DNA of 64,000 nt from Bryobacterales bacterium (GCA_020847975.1 JADLBD010000137.1:23025-87024), one strand, 5' to 3'; positions 17,003 through 25,495 are shown, numbered from the stretch's first letter. Notes: generated from the sequence alone by a model not told the origin. Translations and numbers: made by a program.

Positions 17003-19981
17003 ATGAGAAAAGGATCGCCGCATGTGCGAACCTTTCGGAGGATCTTTTGTTCCGTGGCTTTTTTCCTTGCCGCGGCATTCCCTGTAGCAGCGGCCGGACA
17101 CTCTGCGACTCTTCCCCCGAAACTGCCCACAACCCCTTTCTTTCCGCAACCTGACCGCGCCGCCCGCGCGGCCATTGATAAGAGCGGCAAACAACAACTG
17201 AGCCGCGTCCCTTTATACTTCGAGCCGAATGTCGGCCAGGCCGACCCGTCCGTCCGGTTCCTTTCGCGCGGCGGAGGGTTTCTCACCCTGCTCACAGGCA
17301 AAGATGCCTGGTTCGTCAGCAGCGGCCTGAAACAGCCGCTCCAGTTGACCTTCCTCAACGCCCGCAATCCTAAACCCGCCATCCCCGAGCAGAAACTCCC
17401 CGGCATCAGCAACTACTTCCGCGGCAAGGACCCCTCTCAGTGGCGCACCAACGTTCCCCATTACGCGCGCGTCCGCTTCCCCGAGGTCTATGAGGGCATC
17501 GACGCGGTCTACTACAGCGGCGAAAATCGCCTGGAATACGACCTCGTGGTCGCTCCCGGAGCCGACCCGAGCGTCATTGAACTCTCCTGGAAAGGCGCTG
17601 AGCGCATCCGCGTCGATGAATCGGGAGACCTCGTCCTCTCGACATCCGCCGGCGACATCCGCCAGCACCGGCCGCTTGTCTACCAGGAGATCGACGGCAA
17701 GCGCGTTGCCGTAGCCGCCCGCTATCGCAACGGCGAGGCTGGCGGCTTCCGCTTCGAACTCGCCGCATGGGACCGCAAACTCCCGCTGGTGATCGACCCT
17801 GTCATCGTCTACTCCACCTTCCTCGGCGGCACGCAAGGCGAGGAGGTGCTCGGCATCACTGTCGATGCGGGAGGCCCGGCCTATCTTGCCGGCTACACCA
17901 AGTCCGCCGACTTCCCTCTCTTCCACCCCATCCAGAACACCATCACCAGCATCTTCAACGATGCGTTCGTCACCAAACTCAACGTCACCGGACAGGTGCT
18001 GGTCTACTCCACATTCATCGGTGGGGAGAATGAAGACCAGGCCACCAGCGTGGTCGCCGACGCGACGGGAGCCGCCTACATCACCGGGTTCACCGGCTCC
18101 TTCGGTTATCCGGTCACAAACAACGCCTACCAGAAAAATTTCTCCGGCGTCCAGGACGCCTTCGTCAGCAAGCTCTCTCCCGACGGCAACGTCCTCACCT
18201 GGTCTACCTTTCTCGGCACCAGTGATACTCAGGAAGTGGGCAAAGCCATCGGCGTCGACTACGCGGGCTATGTTACCGTCGCGGGCCAAACGAACAGCAC
18301 CAATTTCCCCACCACGCCTGGGGCATATAAGACCACCTATGGCGGCTCCTACGACGGCTTCCTCACCAAGTTCGACCCGACAGGGGTGACCCTCACGTTC
18401 TCCACCTACTTCGGGGGCGCTCTTGGCATAGACACGCCCAACGCCATGGTCATCGACCCCGCCGGAGAGATCTGGATTGCCGGCGGGACCACTTCCGCCG
18501 ACTTCCCGACAACGCCCGGAGCCTATAGCCGCACACAGAGCGGCCTCGAGGACGCATTCGTCCTCAAGTTCAGCCAGGATGGCAAGCGAGTGCTGTTGAG
18601 CACACTGCTCGGCGGCGCGGCTTCCGACAGCGCCTTCGCCCTGACCCTCGAGAAGGAAGGGCGCGTCGTCATCGCCGGCCAGGCAGGCACGGGCTTTCCC
18701 ACCACGGCGAATGCTTATAGCCGCACCGTCCAGGGAACCGGCGACGCATTCGTCGCGCGCTTCAACAGCACGCTTTCCTCGCTTATCGCGTCCGGCCTGG
18801 TTGGCTCGCCGGGAATCGAATTCGCCAAAGGCGTGAAGACACTTCCGGGCGGCTATCTCATCATCGCCGGCTCGGCGCAGACGAGCAACTTCCCTGTCAC
18901 CCGCGATGCGTTCGGATATTCCGGCAGCGCCGCCTTGCCCGACGGGTTCCTCACCGTGCTCGAACCTCTCGCCAACAGCCTGCGCTTTTCCACCGTCCTC
19001 GGCGGCGTCTTCTGGGATGTCATCAACGGCGTGGCCCAGGACATCACCGGCGATGTCTATGTCGCGGGGCAGACGTTCTCGAGCGACTACCCCATCACTT
19101 CCGACGTCTTCCAAACCACCAACAAAGGGCTGGGCGACGGTTTCGTCACCAGGGTGGGCGACTTCGGCGTCCACGAATGCGTGACGAACGTCACCCCCAC
19201 CGGCACATCCTATCCCGCGGAAGGCGGCGGCGGCGGGGTCGGCGTTGACCAGGGGTGCACCTGGTTTGCCTTCTCGAGCGTCCCCTGGATCAACCTCACC
19301 TCCGCTCCGCTCACCGTCGGCGCCGGCTCTCTCAACTACACCGTCAGCCCCAACCCAAGCGCTGATCCCCGGACCGGCACCGTGTACGTGGCCGGCAATG
19401 TCGTGCAACTCCTGCAAAAGGGCACGTCCTTTGTCGCCCCCTTCACCGATGTCCCCGCAAGCGACCCGTTTGTCGACTACGTGCGCATCATCAAAGCCAA
19501 CAACATCACCAACGGCTGCGCGCCGAACATGTATTGCCCCAACGACAGCACCACTCGCGGGCAGATGGCGGTGTTCATCGTCCGCTCCCTGCTCGGCACC
19601 GATGACTTCCTCTTCCCCGCCGCGCCCTTTTTCCGCGACGTCCCGGCCGGCCATCCGCAATTCAAGTGGATCCAGAAACTGCGCCAGTTGGGCATCACCA
19701 CCGGCTGCAACCTCCTCGACTATTGCCCCGATCAGTCCGTCACGCGCGGCCAGATGTCGGTGTTCCTCATCCGCTCCAAGTTCGGCTCCACCTTCGAGGC
19801 CCCAACCACTCCCTACTTCACCGATGTTCCGTCAAGCAACATCTTCTTTCAATACATTCAGAAGATGAGGCAGCTTGGCGTCACCAGCGGTTGCGGAGGA
19901 GGCCAGTTCTGCGTGAACGATACCAACACGCGGGGACAAATGGCGGTCTTTCTCTCGCGGATGTACTTTACGCCCTGGTAG
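17003..19981 (+). CDS. SBBP-repeat surface protein with BACON-like domain and three SLH domains
   Basis: 992 aa with a signal peptide (MRKGSPHVRTFRRIFCSVAF...AFPVAAAG). Residues ~70-265 form the N-terminal domain that accompanies SBBP proteins (RVPLYFEPNVGQADPSVRFL). SBBP beta-propeller repeats follow (~270-710; YSTFLGG...GAAYITGFTGS...FPTTPGAY...DAFVxKF, about eight). Next is a BACON-like segment (~715-800) with a Cys-containing core, then three SLH domains (~810-992). Each SLH repeat carries a Cys pair such as NGCAPNMYCPND and ends TRGQMAVF. SLH domains usually tether proteins to cell-wall polymer; the role in this Gram-negative lineage is less clear. GGAG lies 9 nt before the ATG. The C-terminal architecture is shared with the gene at 21227. 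Confidence 0.88.
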   Translation: MRKGSPHVRTFRRIFCSVAFFLAAAFPVAAAGHSATLPPKLPTTPFFPQPDRAARAAIDKSGKQQLSRVPLYFEPNVGQADPSVRFLSRGGGFLTLLTGKDAWFVSSGLKQPLQLTFLNARNPKPAIPEQKLPGISNYFRGKDPSQWRTNVPHYARVRFPEVYEGIDAVYYSGENRLEYDLVVAPGADPSVIELSWKGAERIRVDESGDLVLSTSAGDIRQHRPLVYQEIDGKRVAVAARYRNGEAGGFRFELAAWDRKLPLVIDPVIVYSTFLGGTQGEEVLGITVDAGGPAYLAGYTKSADFPLFHPIQNTITSIFNDAFVTKLNVTGQVLVYSTFIGGENEDQATSVVADATGAAYITGFTGSFGYPVTNNAYQKNFSGVQDAFVSKLSPDGNVLTWSTFLGTSDTQEVGKAIGVDYAGYVTVAGQTNSTNFPTTPGAYKTTYGGSYDGFLTKFDPTGVTLTFSTYFGGALGIDTPNAMVIDPAGEIWIAGGTTSADFPTTPGAYSRTQSGLEDAFVLKFSQDGKRVLLSTLLGGAASDSAFALTLEKEGRVVIAGQAGTGFPTTANAYSRTVQGTGDAFVARFNSTLSSLIASGLVGSPGIEFAKGVKTLPGGYLIIAGSAQTSNFPVTRDAFGYSGSAALPDGFLTVLEPLANSLRFSTVLGGVFWDVINGVAQDITGDVYVAGQTFSSDYPITSDVFQTTNKGLGDGFVTRVGDFGVHECVTNVTPTGTSYPAEGGGGGVGVDQGCTWFAFSSVPWINLTSAPLTVGAGSLNYTVSPNPSADPRTGTVYVAGNVVQLLQKGTSFVAPFTDVPASDPFVDYVRIIKANNITNGCAPNMYCPNDSTTRGQMAVFIVRSLLGTDDFLFPAAPFFRDVPAGHPQFKWIQKLRQLGITTGCNLLDYCPDQSVTRGQMSVFLIRSKFGSTFEAPTTPYFTDVPSSNIFFQYIQKMRQLGVTSGCGGGQFCVNDTNTRGQMAVFLSRMYFTPW

Positions 19982-20006
19982 CCCGAACATACTGATTTCA
20001 TGTGGC

Positions 20007-20049
20007 GCAGGCACTCTCTTGCCTGCCGCGTCCCCACTCCTGGGGACGC
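20007..20049 (+). terminator. Two adjacent perfect stem-loops between convergent genes
   Basis: GCAGGCA (20007-20013) pairs with TGCCTGC (20020-20026), and GCGTCCCC (20028-20035) pairs with GGGGACGC (20042-20049), each with a 6-nt loop. They lie 25 nt past the SLH gene stop and 75 nt before the stop of the convergent 2H gene. They may act as a bidirectional terminator or be a dispersed repeat element; no T-run is present. Confidence 0.5.
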
Positions 20050-20124
20050 CTCTGTGTTCCATCCCACGGCGCGGCCGGCGAAGCTGCGTTGTGCGAGCGA
20101 GTTCCTCAAAAGGACTAGGGCTGT

Positions 20125-20700
20125 CTACCGGACCACGGAGACCCGCTCCAACTGCACCGAAGCGAGATCCTTCCAGCACTTGTCCACGGTGCTCTGCACG
20201 AAGGTCAGTTCCTCCACCGGAAAGACTCGCGAATGGGGGAACTGCCGCCACATGTCCTCAGCCAGCCGCGCGGCATCCGCAACCGCCGTCACCGGCAACT
20301 CCTGCGCAAGCGTGATGTGCGGGTGGTAGTCGAACGGCTCGGCGAAGTACAGCGGGCCGTGGTTCAGCGCCGTGTGGATTTCCAGTAACTGCTCACGCCC
20401 CATTCCGAGTTCAATGTAGATCACATTCGTTTCCGGAAACACACGGATCTCCGTTGCCTGGAGGCGGAATGCGGGAAGAGTCTTCGTGTATTCATGAATC
20501 TGGTCCCACGCCTCATCCGCCGGCCCGAAAACCGGCCGCGGCGGCATCAGCGTCACGTGCGCGTGAGGATTACATTCCGGCGCAAGCTTCCGGCGAAGAT
20601 CATCGAGAAACCTGCCGAGCGGATCAGGAATGTACGTCACGAGCGCGTAGGAATTGATCCACTGCGTGCCGTTCGATGCAATTTCTAGCTGCGATGGCAA
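20125..20700 (-). CDS. 2H phosphoesterase superfamily protein (2'-5' RNA ligase-like)
   Basis: 191 aa with the two HxTx motifs of the 2H family: HAHVTLMPP (about residue 47) and DYHPHITLAQELP (about residue 125). Both are intact, so 2',3'-cyclic phosphodiesterase or related RNA-end activity is plausible. Natural substrate unknown. The start used is TTG at 20700; residues before SYALVTYIPDPLG are not conserved-looking, so the start may be slightly internal. It is convergent to the SLH gene. Its 5' end lies only 75 bp from the left repeat of the tRNA-Val island, so its promoter must lie in that short gap. Confidence 0.82.
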   Translation of the reverse strand: MPSQLEIASNGTQWINSYALVTYIPDPLGRFLDDLRRKLAPECNPHAHVTLMPPRPVFGPADEAWDQIHEYTKTLPAFRLQATEIRVFPETNVIYIELGMGREQLLEIHTALNHGPLYFAEPFDYHPHITLAQELPVTAVADAARLAEDMWRQFPHSRVFPVEELTFVQSTVDKCWKDLASVQLERVSVVR

Positions 20701-20774
20701 TCTGTCCGGTCAGTATAGCGTAACCGCTAAGTGGATGGCGAGTACCAGGACCGGACGGGGTGGTTGTTGCGGAC

Positions 20775-20825
20775 GGCATTGGTGGGCGGTCGCGGGCTCG
20801 AACCGCGGACCTCCTGCTTGTAAGG
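20775..20825 (-). repeat. Left att repeat: 3' fragment of tRNA-Val
   Basis: These 51 bp match 25445-25495 at 50 positions (G at 20792 versus A at 25462). They contain the last base of the anticodon 5' stem through the encoded CCA and 5 nt beyond. No D-arm or acceptor 5' half is present, so it is not a functional tRNA. The arrangement (intact tRNA at one end, 3' fragment at the other) is the classic product of site-specific integration into the 3' half of a tRNA gene. Confidence 0.85.
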
Positions 20826-21226
20826 TGTGGAGCGTATGTTTACAGAGTGGGTACCAAACACTACCAAAGGTCCTGTTTACAGGATCCAATGGTAATTCTC
20901 CGTCACAGTCGGTGCTCCACGCGTGGTTGCGGTCACAATCCACGTCACAAGATGCGAGAGTAGGAACAACCGCTTTAAGATCCGCATCCATGGAAAGAGC
21001 AAGCCCAAACGTGAGTCGTGAGTCTCCTTCCGGGGCGGCGTTCGCTATGCTCCACCCTCAGAGGGGCAGGGCAGAAGGCACCTGCCCCAGACCGGCCATC
21101 CCCCGGCAACCCCAAAATCGCCTAAAGGGTGCCCCCGGCAGGCAAGGGGTGTTAATTCTCCGATGAACACGTGCCGCTCAACGGGAACCGAGTGCACAAT
21201 TCCCCGGCCATGCGTTTGCCGCGATT
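20826..21226. other. Island left arm, non-coding with repeated motifs
   Basis: No convincing gene. It holds TGTTTACAG twice (20837-20845, 20874-20882; the second lies in a near-palindrome 20871-20884), TACCAAA twice (~20852-20867), and GTCACAA-N5-GTCACAA (20932-20950). A perfect GGGGCAGG/CCTGCCCC hairpin occupies 21063-21088. The repeated motifs next to an att repeat are what recombinase arm sites would look like; function is inference. Confidence 0.5.
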
Positions 21227-23788
21227 TTGATAAACTTGCTTCACCCTTTACTCGTGCTCCTAAAGGCTAGGGTCATGGTCCTGTTGACGTGTGGCAGTTG
21301 CGCCGCATTCGGGCAGGCGCAATATACCTTGACTGACCTAGGTGCCTTCACACCGGTTGCCATCAACAACCACGGGCAGATAGCCGGGAACATAACCGCT
21401 GCGAACGGCTACCAACATGCTGCCAAGTGGGAGAACGGAGTCGTTACCGACCTGGGCACGGTTGGAGGAGAGATCAGCACTGCCTACGGGATGAATACGC
21501 GAGGCGATATTGTTGGTGTCAGCGGTGCTGGGACAACCTTCCCAAGTTCGTTCGCATTTCTCTACACCGGTTCCATGGAGGCCCTTTATAATCCCCCCAC
21601 CATAGGGGGTAGCAATTTGGCCACCGCCAGGGATATCAATGACACTGAGAAGATCGTAGGGCAGACCGGCGGTGGGTCATGGGTCTATGAGACTGGCTCA
21701 TTCACTGACATTACCTATAACAGGTACGCGGGCACCGATGTGATCCTTATTGGAGCCACATCAATAAACAGCAATGGCGACATTGTTGGGCGAACTCTTC
21801 AGCCCGATCCATATCTGTTTCGACCGCCCCAGGCTATCCCTTTCTTGAAGTACGTCGATGGCTGGCAGCATTATGTCAATGGAATCAATGATTCCGATCA
21901 AGCTGTTGGTTGGGCCATCTCCGGAAGTTCTACCGAGGCAAGATCGGTAGCTTTGTTTTGGCCAGGGTTGGGGCAGCCTCCTCAAGTTATCGGTGTCGAG
22001 AGGTTCTGTCCGCCGTACGGTCTCAACAACTTGGGTCAGGTCGTTGGAGTAGCGCCATGCGATAGCACTGGCAATGTCTGGTCTTTCAAGAATGGGCAGG
22101 TTACCAATATAAGCGCTTCGATGATTGGAGCCGAGGGTTGGTTGTTCTTTGAGGCTGTAAGTGTCAATGATCTGGGCCAGATCGTCGGGAGAGGGTCGAT
22201 TAATGGACAAACCCATGGGTTCCTGATCTCACCGGCTCCGATTCAGGTGGTGGTGAACACCTCTCCGTCAGGTCTCGAAATTGTGGTGGACGGAGTACAT
22301 TCGGTTGCTCCGCAAACATTCTCTTGGCAGGCCGGGGCATTACATTCAATTAGTGGCACTTCCCCACAAACGTCCTCAGACAGAAGATATGTCTTCAACT
22401 CTTGGAGTGACGGTGGGGCTGCATCCCACACCATAACGACACCGACAAGCCCCACGACCTACGCAGCCAGCTTCAATATCCAATACTTGCTGACGACCGC
22501 GGCGGCGCCTTCGGGCGGGGGTTCCGTGACCGTATCGCCCCAAACTGGCGACGGTTTCTACCCATCGGGTTCCACCGTCCAGTTGACCGCGATCCCCGCA
22601 AGCGGCTATCAATTCGTGGGGTGGAGCGGAGACCTTTCGGGCAGCGTGAACCCTGCCAGTGTTGTAATGAGCGCACCTCGAAGCATCTCGGCACAGTTCA
22701 CCTCCGTGCCGGCTTGCAGCTACCAACTGAGCGGCAACTCCACAAGTGTCGCCTCATCCGGGGACATTCGGAAGGTGAGCGTCTCGACTGGCAGCGGTTG
22801 TTCATGGCAGGCAACTTCAAATGCTCCGTGGGTGACCATTCTCTCGAGTGCATCTGGGTCCGGGAATGGCGTGGTGCGGTTTCGCGTGGATTCGAACACC
22901 AACGGAACACCCCGCACGGCGATCCTGACAATTGGCGGGGTGTCCTACACCATTACCCAGGCTCCCGGTGGATGCCAATTCAATGTGTCCGGGACGGATT
23001 TGGTTCTGCCCGTCTCGGCCGGCACATACCAAATTGCGATAACGGCGTCGAACGCCAATTGCCAGTGGACGGCCACTGCAACGCCAGCATGGATCACTCT
23101 GACCAGCGCGGCGTCTGGCACCGGCAACGGCACCCTGGGCTACTCCGTGCCAGCAAATCCCGATAGCAGCCCTCGGGTCGGCTACATTACCGTGGGTGGG
23201 CAGTGGTGGCAGATAGTTCAGAAGGGGCAAACGCCCCAGTGGTTCAGCGATGTTCCACCGAGCTATCTGTTTTTCGATTCGATCACCCTCTTGAAGTTGA
23301 ACGGGATCAGCCCTGGTTGCGGAGGCTCCCAGTATTGCCCCGAGGCACCAATGACTCGTTCGGAGATGGCGGCGTTTCTGATCCGAGCCTTGCTGGGGGA
23401 GAACTTCCCGTATTCGAATCAGCCCTTCTTCGCTGATGTTGGAACGGGACATCCTTATTTCCGCTACATCCAAAAACTGCGCGAGTTGGGCGTAACCAAC
23501 GGGTGCACTGTCACCTCCTACTGCCCCGATGACACCGTAACGCGGGGGCAGATGGCCGCTTTTGTGGTGCGGGCGAGACTCGGTGTGACCTATGCCGAGT
23601 CGTTCCCCTTCTTTGCGGTGCCCCTGTTTGATGACGTGCCCCCTGGGAACGTGTTCTTTTCCTACGTGCAGAAGTTGAAGGAACTGGGGATCACGAACGG
23701 CTGCACGGCAACAACGTATTGCGTGAATGATCCTACCACGCGGGGGCAAATGGCTGTGTTTGTCGATCGTGCCATACTCGCGCCTTGA
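21227..23788 (+). CDS. HAF-repeat/BACON surface protein with three SLH domains (island cargo)
   Basis: Up to 853 aa. The start is uncertain: TTG 21227, GTG 21254 or ATG 21275; all give a hydrophobic leader ending SCAAFGQA. Residues ~30-340 hold seven HAF-type repeats (AINNHGQIAG, GMNTRGDIVGVS, DINDTEKIVGQT, SINSNGDIVGRT, GINDSDQAVGWA, GLNNLGQVVGVA, SVNDLGQIVGRG). Next are an InlB-B-like segment (~420-490, GYQFVGWSGDLSGSV) and two BACON domains (~495-665, each with the Cys-containing CSWQATSNAPWV-type core). Last come three SLH domains (~670-853) with Cys pairs and TRGQMAVF endings, closely like those of the gene ending at 19981. Likely an exported, wall- or envelope-anchored protein. Confidence 0.85.
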   Translation: MINLLHPLLVLLKARVMVLLTCGSCAAFGQAQYTLTDLGAFTPVAINNHGQIAGNITAANGYQHAAKWENGVVTDLGTVGGEISTAYGMNTRGDIVGVSGAGTTFPSSFAFLYTGSMEALYNPPTIGGSNLATARDINDTEKIVGQTGGGSWVYETGSFTDITYNRYAGTDVILIGATSINSNGDIVGRTLQPDPYLFRPPQAIPFLKYVDGWQHYVNGINDSDQAVGWAISGSSTEARSVALFWPGLGQPPQVIGVERFCPPYGLNNLGQVVGVAPCDSTGNVWSFKNGQVTNISASMIGAEGWLFFEAVSVNDLGQIVGRGSINGQTHGFLISPAPIQVVVNTSPSGLEIVVDGVHSVAPQTFSWQAGALHSISGTSPQTSSDRRYVFNSWSDGGAASHTITTPTSPTTYAASFNIQYLLTTAAAPSGGGSVTVSPQTGDGFYPSGSTVQLTAIPASGYQFVGWSGDLSGSVNPASVVMSAPRSISAQFTSVPACSYQLSGNSTSVASSGDIRKVSVSTGSGCSWQATSNAPWVTILSSASGSGNGVVRFRVDSNTNGTPRTAILTIGGVSYTITQAPGGCQFNVSGTDLVLPVSAGTYQIAITASNANCQWTATATPAWITLTSAASGTGNGTLGYSVPANPDSSPRVGYITVGGQWWQIVQKGQTPQWFSDVPPSYLFFDSITLLKLNGISPGCGGSQYCPEAPMTRSEMAAFLIRALLGENFPYSNQPFFADVGTGHPYFRYIQKLRELGVTNGCTVTSYCPDDTVTRGQMAAFVVRARLGVTYAESFPFFAVPLFDDVPPGNVFFSYVQKLKELGITNGCTATTYCVNDPTTRGQMAVFVDRAILAP

Positions 23789-23941
23789 CCTAATCGTGTT
23801 TGCAGCCTTCCAGTGCAGGGGGACAGGAATTGCGCCTGCCGGTACGGACAGACGTGTTTATGCGCACGCTATCGGCGGACCGGCTTGGTTATGGAGTTAT
23901 GACGCCGATTTGGACGATAGAAGACCCTAATTCCGCTGCTC

Positions 23942-23963
23942 AAGGAGGAGTTAAGGAGGAGTT
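23942..23963 (+). repeat. Perfect 11-bp tandem duplication, Shine-Dalgarno-like
   Basis: AAGGAGGAGTT occurs twice head to tail (23942-23952, 23953-23963) in the gap between the two island genes. Each copy contains a full anti-16S complement, but only an 11-codon reading frame follows, so it is unlikely to serve translation of a real gene. Confidence 0.5.
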
Positions 23964-24037
23964 GGCAAGAATTCCCAGGCTCAGCCGAAAGCGCTAAGAT
24001 GGAAAGTCTCTGAGAGCGACATTTAGGAGAGGGAAAG

Positions 24038-25057
24038 ATGAGATCCTCCTTGGCTTGGCCAGTGCTGCTATGGGCTCATATGGGGATTGCTATGGGACAA
24101 GACGGGCAAGGACTGGAAAGGGTCAAAGCTATCATTCAGAGGAATGGACTAGAATCCGACCTTGACCGGATAATTTCGGTTTGGCTCGTCACGGATGATA
24201 GCGGCCAATGTTCCAGGGCGATGGTAGAAGCGGGCGTATCAGGAGGAGGCATTCGAGATATCTGCGAGGTACCTCGGCCTAACGATTCCGCACCCTATCC
24301 CCCGACGCATACGTTTCAGCAGCCCAGCAATCCGCCCGCTACAGTTGGGGCATGGACACTCAGCAGACTACCCTCGCGGGTCCCGCCGGCTTCTGCCCAG
24401 AACTTTAGCCAGAAGGCCCTGCGATGGAGACCCGGCACCCCGAATTCGTGGTCAGAATACGTTGATGGCAGGTACTTTAGGACGATCAGTCTGGATGGCC
24501 TGACTCTTTCGACCGCGTTATTTGAAGCGTCTGGAGCGAATGTAGTTATGGTGATGGTGGACAATCAGACCGGCGGTCCGGTTAATGTTTTGCCGGAGCG
24601 CTTCTACATTGCGATCCCAGGAAGGAAGCCGAAGATTCTCGCCCCTCGTGATCCGGTGAAGATGATAGCGTCCATCGAGTGGAAGGCCAGATTCTACAGC
24701 GCTCTCGATGAGGCCCTATCTGCTATGCAGAGAACGGCCACAACAACGCAATCTACTTACAGCGGTACTTACTTCGGGACAGGAGGGTTTGGCTCCGTTT
24801 CCGGTACGGCTACTCATGTAACGACGGCGCCGGACTATCAGGAACGGCGGCTCGCCGCCTTGCGCACACTTCAAAGGCGTGAGGCTGCCAGGGAGCAGGC
24901 TGATTGGATTCAGAGTGTGGCTTTGAAGGCGAACACACTCTATCCGGGCGAGACAGTATGCGGTTGGCTTTGGTTTGATCGGGACTCCGCCCTTCGGAAG
25001 CAGGAGAGCGCATATGTGCTCACCTTTATCCTGGATAGATATTTCCTGGAATTCTAA
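24038..25057 (+). CDS. Unknown secreted protein (island cargo)
   Basis: 339 aa, not recognised. GGAGAGGG sits about 6-13 nt before the ATG, and the first ~20 residues (MRSSLAWPVLLWAHMGIAMG) form a signal peptide. Residues 25-120 contain CSRAMVEAG and GIRDICEVP and a Pro-rich linker. From ~165 there is a beta-rich module, VMVMVDNQTGGPVNVLPERF. A Ser/Thr/Gly-rich insertion follows (STYSGTYFGTGGFGSVSG). An Arg/Glu-rich helix precedes ALKANTLYPGETVCGWLWFD and a beta-strand tail. The 'N.TGxPV.V.P..F' and 'TL.PG..V.GW..F' elements resemble a split Ig-like sandwich found in secreted bacterial proteins of unknown function. No catalytic motif seen. Confidence 0.7.
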   Translation: MRSSLAWPVLLWAHMGIAMGQDGQGLERVKAIIQRNGLESDLDRIISVWLVTDDSGQCSRAMVEAGVSGGGIRDICEVPRPNDSAPYPPTHTFQQPSNPPATVGAWTLSRLPSRVPPASAQNFSQKALRWRPGTPNSWSEYVDGRYFRTISLDGLTLSTALFEASGANVVMVMVDNQTGGPVNVLPERFYIAIPGRKPKILAPRDPVKMIASIEWKARFYSALDEALSAMQRTATTTQSTYSGTYFGTGGFGSVSGTATHVTTAPDYQERRLAALRTLQRREAAREQADWIQSVALKANTLYPGETVCGWLWFDRDSALRKQESAYVLTFILDRYFLEF

Positions 25058-25068
25058 ACGGTCTGCGC

Positions 25069-25444
25069 GGCAGGCGTAGATGCACTTGCCGCTCAGTAAC
25101 GCTTCGCTTATCCACGGCGAAGCCGTGGTCTTTGTCTGATGAGTCTCTCAAAGCGGCTGGCGAGCGTTATGGCGCGCCGAGTTTGACGATGAGGTACTCG
25201 GCCCCTTGGCCTACGAACTTGCCATCGTTCGTGTTGAGAATGCCAAAAACTGCAACGTACCTTCATGATCAATCAGGCTCCCGAATCGATTGCCGGAAAT
25301 ATCAAACCACTGCTGCCTGTCGGCAGAGCCGCAGCCCCCTCCGTTTAGGTTAAGCGCAGGTGCTGTTCGCGAATGCGAGAAAAAGTCACAAACCGCGTCA
25401 CAACGGCCTACCAGATTGGTGGGCCTTTCTTGTATCTGATTGAG
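25069..25444 (-). other. Island right arm with decayed coding remnant and arm-like repeats
   Basis: On the minus strand (about 25340 down to 25175), a frame reading GSADRQQWFDISGNRFGSL, then IDHEGTLQF, continues only after a one-base shift in a T5 run as GILNTNDGKFVGQGAEYLI and a stop. This looks like the broken 3' end of a gene I cannot identify. At 25385-25403 lies GTCACAAACCGCGTCACAA, 17 of 19 identical to 20932-20950 and in the same orientation. The rest shows no gene. Confidence 0.45.
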
Positions 25445-25495
25445 GGCATTGGTGGGCGGTCACGGGCTCGAACCGCGGACCTCCTGCTTGTAAGG
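25445..25495 (-). repeat. Right att repeat within intact tRNA-Val
   Basis: Partner of 20775-20825 (50/51 identical). It covers the tRNA from the base of the anticodon stem to the 3' CCA plus 5 nt downstream. The single difference changes a T-stem C-A/G pairing position, as expected from drift of the non-functional copy. Confidence 0.85.

Larger units (their letters stand above)
20775..25495. mobile_element. tRNA-Val-integrated genomic island without visible integrase
   Basis: A ~4.7-kb segment bounded by direct 51-bp repeats derived from tRNA-Val(UAC). It carries an SLH/HAF surface protein gene (21227), an unknown secreted protein gene (24038) and decayed sequence. By eye its base composition is less GC-rich than the flanks and codon use is less biased. 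No tyrosine or serine recombinase, relaxase, phage or conjugation gene can be read on either strand. It is therefore a deletion remnant or a satellite mobilised in trans. The island extends from the tRNA 3' end, the expected polarity. Confidence 0.75.

Noticed and set aside
17213..19660. 815-codon open frame on the minus strand opposite the SBBP/SLH gene
   Set aside because: It mirrors the codon periodicity of the real gene, has Gly/Ala/Arg/Asp-rich composition without any domain, and no ribosome site. A shadow of GC-rich coding DNA.
20775..20825. A second tRNA-Val gene
   Set aside because: Only the 3' part is present; no D-arm, no 5' acceptor strand.
20654..21166. 170-codon plus-strand frame through the left att repeat
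   Set aside because: It runs through the tRNA fragment and repeated motifs, with no domain; a chance open frame.
23800..23997. 65-codon frame between the two island genes
   Set aside because: No SD; its C-terminal part is the 11-bp tandem repeat. Possibly a remnant but unsupported.
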